Shown: piece by piece, positions 8,387 through 12,195 of the stretch
Position numbering within the stretch: position 1 is the stretch's first letter
How the letters are laid out: the number at the start of each line of letters is the position of its first letter
NCBI GenBank assembly: GCA_000433355.1
Contig: FR893115.1
Location: forward strand, 4,278 to 16,472
DNA: 12,195 bases
Source: Alistipes sp. CAG:435
Lineage (GTDB): Bacteria; Bacteroidota; Bacteroidia; Bacteroidales; UBA932
Direction: 5' to 3'
Made by a program: the position numbers and the translations under genes
Notes under the pieces: generated by a model
The model's database searches: none
Seen by the model: only the letters and a program-made list of their open reading frames with translations
Told to the model about the DNA's origin: nothing

Positions 8387-9394
8387 TTAGTCTTTATCCA
8401 AAGTCTTTCCGATGACCTTCAGGCGCACTCCTGTCAGTTCCTCGACCGCCTCCATGAGTTCGCCGGCGTCATCGGTGCGTTTGTAGTTGAGGTTGTATTT
8501 CTTCGTGGTGTCCACCGGTGACAAGGCCTGGACCTTGATTCCGTACATCCGCTCGATGTGCGAGATGATGCCGTCGATCGACACTTGCTGGAGCGTCACC
8601 TTGTTGTAATGCTGCACGATGTAAGGTTCGGCCGCCATAGGGGTGACCTCGATGTCTCCGGTCTTGGCGTCGAACTCGGCCATCTGATCCGGGGACAGCC
8701 TCACAAGTCCTACACCTTCAGGACTTTGCAGCCTGACGGATCCCCTTTCAAGAAGTACCGACACTTTGCCGGCCTCGCTGTCCGACTTGACGCAGAACGC
8801 GGTTCCAAGCACCTTCACTTCAATTCCCCGCGCCTTTACGACAAAAGGATGGAGCGTGTCCCTGTGGACATCGAAATAGGCCTCGCCGGTCAGTTTCACG
8901 ATCCGTTCGGACCGGCCCTTGGTGGAACCGTACAGGATCGACGAGTTCCTGCTCAGCCAGACCTTCGTGCTGTCATCCAGCATCATGGCCGACACGTCGT
9001 CGGAGATATTCGTGAATGCGGAATATTCCCGAAAGTAATCCGCGTCCGTCCGAAAGTGGCGGTAGGTGCCGGCTCCGATGACGAGCGCGGCGGCCACGGA
9101 AGCGGCTGCGAGCCAGGTCGCCTTGCGCCTCCGGCCTCTCCCTGATTGAACGGTGAATATCCCTCCGCTCTCCTCCGCGTCTATCCTTGCGTTGAGGCGG
9201 GACAGCATCTTGTCTGTGGCGTCGTCCCCGCCCAAGGCCGACGAGGCGTTGCGCATCGCTGACAAAGCGGCGAAATCCTCCCGGTTGGACTGACTTGCCT
9301 CCAGCCACTCGGCGAGGGCGGATTTCTCGTCGTCGGTCGCGGTTCCGCTGAGATAGCGGTGCACGAGCCTGAGTATCTCTTCTGGAATTTCCAT
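8387..9394 (-). CDS. FecR-family anti-sigma factor
   Basis: 335 aa inner-membrane regulator. The cytoplasmic N-terminal part (about 1-85) has the anti-sigma start LVHRYLSGTATDDEKSALAEWL. It is followed by a basic stretch (RGRRRK) and one membrane segment at about 93-110 (WLAAASVAAALVIGAG). The periplasmic part holds the FecR domain (about 130-225, with LDDSTKVWLSRNSS, LTGEAYFDV and VKVLGTAF). The C-terminal DUF4974-type domain (about 262-330) is the segment thought to meet the STN domain of the transporter. It is the first gene of the minus-strand operon and is transcribed away from its likely partner sigma gene. The ATG at 9394 opens a normal N-terminus. Confidence 0.95.
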   Translation of the reverse strand: MEIPEEILRLVHRYLSGTATDDEKSALAEWLEASQSNREDFAALSAMRNASSALGGDDATDKMLSRLNARIDAEESGGIFTVQSGRGRRRKATWLAAASVAAALVIGAGTYRHFRTDADYFREYSAFTNISDDVSAMMLDDSTKVWLSRNSSILYGSTKGRSERIVKLTGEAYFDVHRDTLHPFVVKARGIEVKVLGTAFCVKSDSEAGKVSVLLERGSVRLQSPEGVGLVRLSPDQMAEFDAKTGDIEVTPMAAEPYIVQHYNKVTLQQVSIDGIISHIERMYGIKVQALSPVDTTKKYNLNYKRTDDAGELMEAVEELTGVRLKVIGKTLDKD

Positions 9395-9446
9395 TTTCTG
9401 ATCGCGTTAATTATGTCTGTCAATTATTATACACACTTTATGAAGA

Positions 9447-9469
9447 AATCACCTAATGAAAACGTGATT
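9447..9469. promoter_or_regulatory. Inverted repeat in the fecR/sigma divergent region, possible operator
   Basis: AATCAC at 9447-9452 is the reverse complement of GTGATT at 9464-9469, with 11 bp between. It lies near the middle of the 158-bp divergent region, AT-rich compared with the flanking genes, where both operons must start. Six-base arms can arise by chance, so a role as a regulator site is only a guess. I found no good Bacteroidota primary promoter for fecR on the minus strand; the nearest match to TAnnTTTG is TGCCTTTG at 9485-9478. Confidence 0.2.
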
Positions 9470-9526
9470 ATTTTCCGCAAAGGCATTTTTTGTCCTTGTC
9501 GAGACTTATGATTCGATTTTATTGAC

Positions 9527-9534
9527 TATTTTTG
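9527..9534 (+). promoter_or_regulatory. Candidate Bacteroidota -7 element for the sigma factor gene
   Basis: TATTTTTG matches the Bacteroidota -7 consensus TAnnTTTG exactly. Transcription would begin at about 9541, leaving a short leader before the ATG at 9553. No clear TTTG -33 element sits 19-21 bp upstream, so the promoter may be weak or activated. The match also argues against an in-frame TTG at 9532, which lies inside the element. Confidence 0.45.
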
Positions 9535-9552
9535 CGCTCACCAAGGCTTTTT

Positions 9553-10170
9553 ATGAACCGTACAGAATTAATAACCGGAATACAGAATGGCGACAGAGAG
9601 GCTTTCAACGACTTCTGCAAGGAAGAGTTGCCTGTGCTGATGTCGTATGCCAGGATCTTCCTGCCGGAGGAGTGGGCGGATGACGCTGTGCAGGATGTGC
9701 TGTTCTCGTTCTGGAAAAACCGTGAGAGACTGTCGGAAGGGACTTCGGCGAGGGGGTATCTTATGAAATCTGTCTATAACAGGGCGATGAACTATCTTAG
9801 GAAAGAGAATCTGTCGCGCCAGTACAAGGAATGGAATGATGCCCGGATCGCGGTTCTCTGCCTTGAGGGTGGTGATCCCGAGCGCAATCCAGTCATAAGG
9901 AACCTGTTCGACAAGGACTTGAGGAAGAATCTCGAGGATGCCATCACCAGCCTGCCGCCCAAGTGCCGCGAGGTCTTCATGATGAGCTACATCGAAGACC
10001 TTCCGAACAAGGACATCAGCGCGAGGCTCGGGATCTCCCTCAGCACCGTTGAGAACCACATATATTCCGCGTTGAAGCAGCTTAGGGTGGTGTTGGCCAA
10101 GGACAAAGCCTTCCTGCTGTTCACCCTTCTGCCTTATCTGGGCGACCTTCTGGACGGAATGCCGGACTGA
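9553..10170 (+). CDS. ECF sigma-70 family RNA polymerase sigma factor
   Basis: 205 aa from the ATG at 9553. The frame is also open to a TTG at 9532, but that codon overlaps a likely promoter element. The protein would direct RNA polymerase to the SusCD operon when released by FecR. Region 2 covers about residues 10-85, with EWADDAVQDVLFSFWKNRERL and ARGYLMKSVYNRAMNYLRKE. Region 4 covers about 130-182, with SLPPKCREVFMMSYIEDLPNKDISARLG and a helix-turn-helix ending in STVENHIYSALKQLR. There is no region 3 or 1.1, as expected for ECF factors. The hydrophobic tail (AFLLFTLLPYL) resembles those I associate with Bacteroidota ECF factors. It is divergent from fecR, whereas this pair is commonly found in tandem. 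Confidence 0.94.
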   Translation: MNRTELITGIQNGDREAFNDFCKEELPVLMSYARIFLPEEWADDAVQDVLFSFWKNRERLSEGTSARGYLMKSVYNRAMNYLRKENLSRQYKEWNDARIAVLCLEGGDPERNPVIRNLFDKDLRKNLEDAITSLPPKCREVFMMSYIEDLPNKDISARLGISLSTVENHIYSALKQLRVVLAKDKAFLLFTLLPYLGDLLDGMPD

Positions 10171-10190
10171 AATCAAATCATCAAATTTTT

Positions 10191-11135
10191 ATGAATATGA
10201 AAGGATATATTCTTTTGGCGTCATTGCTGCTTCCTGCGGCGCTGATGGCGCAGCCGGCGACCTCCGGACAGTACACTTACACCGGAGCGCCCGTTAACCT
10301 TACCGAGCACACGTTCAAGTGCGACCATCTGCTCAAGCTTCAGGGCACCGACAAGGAGGCTTACCAGGGGATGGACATCTGGGGAGACTACATCTTCAGC
10401 TGCCAGAACTCCGGTTGGCTGACCGTCTATAAGATTGACGGAGAGAAGATCACCAGAGAGTGCAAGCCGTTCAAGCTTGCCAGCTACGACAAGGTGAACC
10501 ATGCCAATGTCGCCACTTTCGGCCGCACGTTCTATGACAAGGATGACCGTTTCCCGCTTCTGTACGTCAGCCAGTGCAACAGGAATCCGATCAACGGACG
10601 CAAGGACGTGCTTTACGTCGAGCGTGTAGCCAATGATCTCAAGTCATCCGAACTGGTCCAGACGATCTACTTCAAGGACACCGACCATCTTTTTGGCTAC
10701 GCCCTTCAGTGGGTCATCGATCCGGACAACAATTACCTTTACGGTTACGGCAACACAGTTGACAACACCAACGCCCTGAACCGTCACCGCATCGTGAAGT
10801 TCCGCATCCCGAAACTGAACGAGTCCACGGACGGCCTCGTGACCCTGACAAAGGATGATTTGTTGGAGAATTATCTGATCGAGGACACCTACCAGACTCA
10901 TTTCAATCCGATCGGCCAGGGCCTCTTCATCAAGAACGGCCAGCTTTTCATGCCTACCGGTTTCGGCAAGGAGAAGCAGCCTTCGATCCTCTACGTCTGG
11001 AATCTGAACACCCGCACCATGCAGAATGTCATCGATTTGACGAAAGCCACCTTCGGTGAGCTCGAGGACTGCGCCTACTACAAGGGCGACCTCTACATCC
11101 AGGCCCAGGGCGATCTGTTCAGGCTCACTTTCTGA
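10191..11135 (+). CDS. Secreted protein of unknown function, possible beta-propeller
   Basis: 314 aa. I do not recognise the family with confidence. A signal peptide is clear: MNMKGYILLASLLLPAALMA then Q21, a usual Bacteroidota signal peptidase I site. There is no lipobox, so the product is probably periplasmic or released. Met3 (10197) is an alternative start. The mature part is rich in short beta-strand segments with turns recurring roughly every 40-50 residues (for example QGMDIWGDYIFSCQNSGWLTVYKI, LQWVIDPDNNYLYGYG, NPIGQGLFIKNGQLFMPTG, LEDCAYYKGDLYIQAQGDLF), as in five- or six-bladed propellers. No catalytic motif is evident. It follows the sigma gene by 20 bp with no terminator between, so the two are likely cotranscribed. 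A role in binding, sensing or processing the substrate of the neighbouring SusCD locus is inference. Confidence 0.75.
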   Translation: MNMKGYILLASLLLPAALMAQPATSGQYTYTGAPVNLTEHTFKCDHLLKLQGTDKEAYQGMDIWGDYIFSCQNSGWLTVYKIDGEKITRECKPFKLASYDKVNHANVATFGRTFYDKDDRFPLLYVSQCNRNPINGRKDVLYVERVANDLKSSELVQTIYFKDTDHLFGYALQWVIDPDNNYLYGYGNTVDNTNALNRHRIVKFRIPKLNESTDGLVTLTKDDLLENYLIEDTYQTHFNPIGQGLFIKNGQLFMPTGFGKEKQPSILYVWNLNTRTMQNVIDLTKATFGELEDCAYYKGDLYIQAQGDLFRLTF

Positions 11136-11221
11136 TTCCCTACGCTTCGGGTGCTGTAGAAGCGCGAATCACAATGAATCCCGCTCGTGGAAGGACATCT
11201 GCCTCTCTGCAAGCGGGATTC
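11134..11221. repeat. Two inverted repeats in the convergent intergenic region
   Basis: The first hairpin overlaps the stop codon of the secreted-protein gene. GATTC (11134-11138) pairs with GAATC (11166-11170), and CGCTTC (11143-11148) pairs with GAAGCG (11159-11164), leaving a 10-nt loop. The second has perfect 10-bp arms, GAATCCCGCT (11176-11185) and AGCGGGATTC (11212-11221), around a 26-nt loop. Neither has a T-tract, so they are not classical intrinsic terminators. They could still stabilise the 3' ends of the two converging transcripts or act with Rho. GAATC/GATTC occurs four times here, so alternative pairings are possible. Confidence 0.45.
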
Positions 11222-11247
11222 TTGAATATACTCGCTCGTGGCGTCTG

Positions 11248-11682
11248 TCAACGTTTCCCTTTGAAGAAGTCGGTCATCAGGGCGGAGCACTCCTCGGCGA
11301 GGACTCCGGCCTGAACCTGTGTCTTGGGGTGGAGCAGGGAAGGGGAGTACAATGAATATCCCCGCTTGGGATCGAGTGCTCCATAGACTATGCGGCCGAT
11401 CTGTGCCCAGTTCAGCGCGCTGGAGCACATGTTGCACGGCTCCACGGTGACGTACAGTGTGCAGTCATTCAGATATTTACCGCCGACGGCTTCTGTGGCG
11501 GCGGTGATGGCGATCATCTCGGCGTGCGCCGTGGGGTCATGGAGCCTTTCGGTCATGTTGTGGCCCCGGGCTATGATCCTGCCACGGCATACTATCACCG
11601 CCCCGATGGGGATCTCGTCCTCCTCAAAGGCCAGCTGAGCTTCCTTGAGGGCTTCCGTCATGTATTTCTCGTCGATGTCCAT
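11248..11682 (-). CDS. tadA: tRNA adenosine(34) deaminase TadA
   Basis: 144 aa cytoplasmic enzyme that deaminates adenosine 34 to inosine in tRNA-Arg(ACG), allowing it to read CGU, CGC and CGA. The zinc site is complete: His53 and catalytic Glu55 in HDPTAHAE, then Cys83 and Cys86 in PCNMC. The HDPTAHAE form and the IPIGAVIV strand favour TadA over guanine or cytosine deaminases of the same superfamily. I chose the ATG at 11682 (MDIDEKYM). The frame continues upstream to a TTG at 11700, but that codon lies in the T-tract of the rpmH terminator. It converges on the secreted-protein gene and lies downstream of rpmH in the same direction, separated by that terminator, so it probably has its own promoter or depends on read-through. 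Confidence 0.93.
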   Translation of the reverse strand: MDIDEKYMTEALKEAQLAFEEDEIPIGAVIVCRGRIIARGHNMTERLHDPTAHAEMIAITAATEAVGGKYLNDCTLYVTVEPCNMCSSALNWAQIGRIVYGALDPKRGYSLYSPSLLHPKTQVQAGVLAEECSALMTDFFKGKR

Positions 11683-11698
11683 AATGAATAAGCTCAAC

Positions 11699-11726
11699 AA
11701 AAAAGACAGGCCTGATAGACCTGTCT
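11699..11726 (-). terminator. Rho-independent terminator of rpmH
   Basis: Read on the minus strand, AGACAGG (11726-11720) pairs with CCTGTCT (11710-11704) around a 9-nt loop and runs straight into a T-tract of six (11704-11699). The stem begins 25 bp after the rpmH stop codon. It separates rpmH from tadA and rules out the TTG at 11700 as a likely tadA start. Confidence 0.85.
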
Positions 11727-11750
11727 CTAAACGTCGTCAGACTGACTTGA

Positions 11751-11903
11751 CTACCACCTGTCCTCAGATGATACTGTCAGCTTCTTGCGTCCGTGGCGGC
11801 GACGGGAAGCGAGTACGCGGCGACCGTTGGCGGTGGCCATTCTCTCACGGAATCCGTGCTTGTTCACGCGCTTGCGTCTGGATGGTTGAAATGTCCTTTT
11901 CAT
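11751..11903 (-). CDS. rpmH: 50S ribosomal protein L34
   Basis: 50 aa, a small basic protein of the large ribosomal subunit. The start MKRTFQPSRRKRVNKHGFR and the following RMAT.NGRRVLA.RR..GRKKLTVS are the L34 pattern nearly residue for residue. The C-terminus has a short extension (SSEDRW). The length is slightly above the usual 44-47 residues and fits Bacteroidota versions, which often run a few residues past LTVS. It has its own promoter (11939-11969) and terminator (11699-11726), so it appears to be a single-gene transcript. The usual partner rnpA is not next to it. Confidence 0.97.
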   Translation of the reverse strand: MKRTFQPSRRKRVNKHGFRERMATANGRRVLASRRRHGRKKLTVSSEDRW

Positions 11904-11938
11904 ATCTACTAATTTTTTATATATTCCAAAACGGACTG

Positions 11939-11969
11939 CAAATTTAATCCTTTTGCCCGTAATTTCAAA
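11939..11969 (-). promoter_or_regulatory. Bacteroidota-type promoter of rpmH
   Basis: On the minus strand, TTTG (11969-11966) is followed after 19 bp by TAAATTTG (11946-11939). Both boxes and the spacing match the Bacteroidota primary sigma factor consensus (TTTG, 19-21 bp, TAnnTTTG). Initiation near 11932 leaves a leader of about 30 nt before the ATG at 11903. A purine-rich ribosome binding site is not evident; the leader is A/T-rich, which is usual in this phylum. Confidence 0.8.
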
Positions 11970-11970
11970 A

Positions 11971-11978
11971 TATTTTTG
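11971..11978 (+). promoter_or_regulatory. Candidate -7 element for the S24/S26-like peptidase gene
   Basis: TATTTTTG on the plus strand fits TAnnTTTG and would start transcription near 11985, about 20 nt before the ATG at 12006. A TTTG at 11952-11955 is only 15 bp upstream, short of the usual 19-21, so the -33 box is doubtful. It is divergent from, and partly interleaved with, the rpmH promoter. Confidence 0.4.
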
Positions 11979-12005
11979 TATCTTGGATTCAGAAGCTGTT
12001 TTTCA

Positions 12006-12195
12006 ATGGAAAATTAATTGTCAGCAACGACACTTTCTTCGAGGAGGTCATCGCCTTGCTGCGGGAAGGAAAGAAGGTCACGGTCCCCGGGAAAGGGGAG
12101 AGTATGCTTCCGTTCATAGTCGGCGGAGTTGACTCGGTGGTTCTTGAGGGGGTCGATGGAGGATCGCCGGCGGGAACCGTCCTGAGGACAGGCAA
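12006..12195 (+). CDS. S24/S26-family peptidase-like protein, 5' part, apparently frameshifted
   Basis: The gene runs off the right edge. The frame starting at 12014 reads LIVSNDTFFEEVIALLREG, then KKVTVPGKGESMLPFIVGG, then DSVVLEG and AGTVLRTG. This matches the start of LexA/signal-peptidase-like serine peptidases of the Bacteroidales, in which the Ser of G.SM.PF (here codon 12101-12103) is the nucleophile. The partner Lys, expected further on, is outside the window. That frame is open from 11963 but contains no ATG, GTG or TTG in a sensible place. The only ATG (12006) reads ATG GAA AAT TAA and stops. One extra A in the run of four would give MEKLIVSNDTFF, a normal start. Either a base is missing (error or mutation) or a rare start codon (CTG 11996, ATT 12017) is used. 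Confidence 0.6.

Noticed and set aside
8558..9145. 195-aa open frame on the plus strand opposite fecR
   Set aside because: It lies wholly inside the clearly recognised fecR gene, shows no domain or leader, and has the His/Arg/Gly-rich composition typical of antisense frames in GC-rich coding DNA.
9421..9437. TATAAT-like sequence on the minus strand upstream of fecR
   Set aside because: It fits an E. coli sigma-70 -10 box, but Bacteroidota primary promoters use TAnnTTTG, and the region is AT-rich enough for chance matches.
9532..9552. TTG at 9532 as the start of the sigma factor
   Set aside because: It overlaps the likely -7 promoter element TATTTTTG, and an ATG 21 bp downstream gives a normal ECF N-terminus.
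9568..10176. 202-aa open frame on the minus strand opposite the sigma factor gene
   Set aside because: It is the antisense of a well-supported sigma factor with no family resemblance of its own.
11683..11700. TTG at 11700 as the start of tadA
   Set aside because: It lies in the T-tract of the rpmH terminator; the ATG at 11682 gives the usual TadA length and start.
11989..12195. 68-aa open frame on the minus strand at the right edge
   Set aside because: The opposite strand carries the conserved S24/S26 peptidase motifs; the minus frame is a Ser/Pro/Thr-rich shadow.
1..12195. CRISPR arrays, insertion sequences, prophage, tRNA or rRNA genes
   Set aside because: No spaced direct repeats, transposase or integrase reading frames, or cloverleaf or rRNA-like segments were seen.

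Overview
The window comes from the chromosome of a Bacteroidota bacterium, almost certainly a member of the Bacteroidales. The evidence is a SusC/SusD outer-membrane pair with BACON and FISUMP lipoprotein domains, an ECF sigma/FecR switch, a promoter of the Bacteroidota type (TTTG-N19-TAnnTTTG), and few recognisable Shine-Dalgarno sequences. Base composition looks moderately GC-rich (about 55% by eye), which fits Rikenellaceae/Alistipes-like or related uncultured lineages better than Bacteroides itself. I cannot name a genus.

Layout. 1-207 is the 3' end of dnaK (+). It meets a long minus-strand operon head-on at a terminator that looks bidirectional (252-286). The minus-strand operon, read from right to left, is fecR anti-sigma factor (9394-8387), a SusC/RagA TonB-dependent transporter with an N-terminal STN signalling domain (8358-4807), a SusD/RagB lipoprotein (4804-3311), a BACON-FISUMP lipoprotein in the SusE position (3297-1237) and a glycerophosphodiester phosphodiesterase lipoprotein (1221-325). 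Gaps are 2-28 bp. Diverging from fecR across 158 bp are an ECF sigma factor (9553-10170, +) and, 20 bp later, a secreted protein of unknown function that looks like a beta-propeller (10191-11135, +). Housekeeping genes follow: tadA (11682-11248, -), rpmH (11903-11751, -) with a clear promoter and terminator, and the 5' end of an S24/S26-like peptidase (+), which appears frameshifted at its start.

How the genes fit together. The central block is a Sus-like uptake locus under trans-envelope control. Substrate loading of SusC would be sensed through its STN domain and passed to FecR, which would release or activate the ECF sigma factor. SusD and the BACON-FISUMP lipoprotein would capture substrate at the surface. 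The only recognisable enzyme is the phosphodiesterase, and no glycoside hydrolase is present. I infer that the locus takes up a glycerophosphodiester-containing substrate (deacylated phospholipid head groups or polyol-phosphate polymers) rather than a plain glycan. The propeller protein transcribed with the sigma factor is the least understood part.

I saw no CRISPR array, transposon, prophage or RNA gene. Outside the genes, the main signals are the terminators, the rpmH promoter, some inverted repeats, and a strong excess of the hexamer GAATAT across the window.
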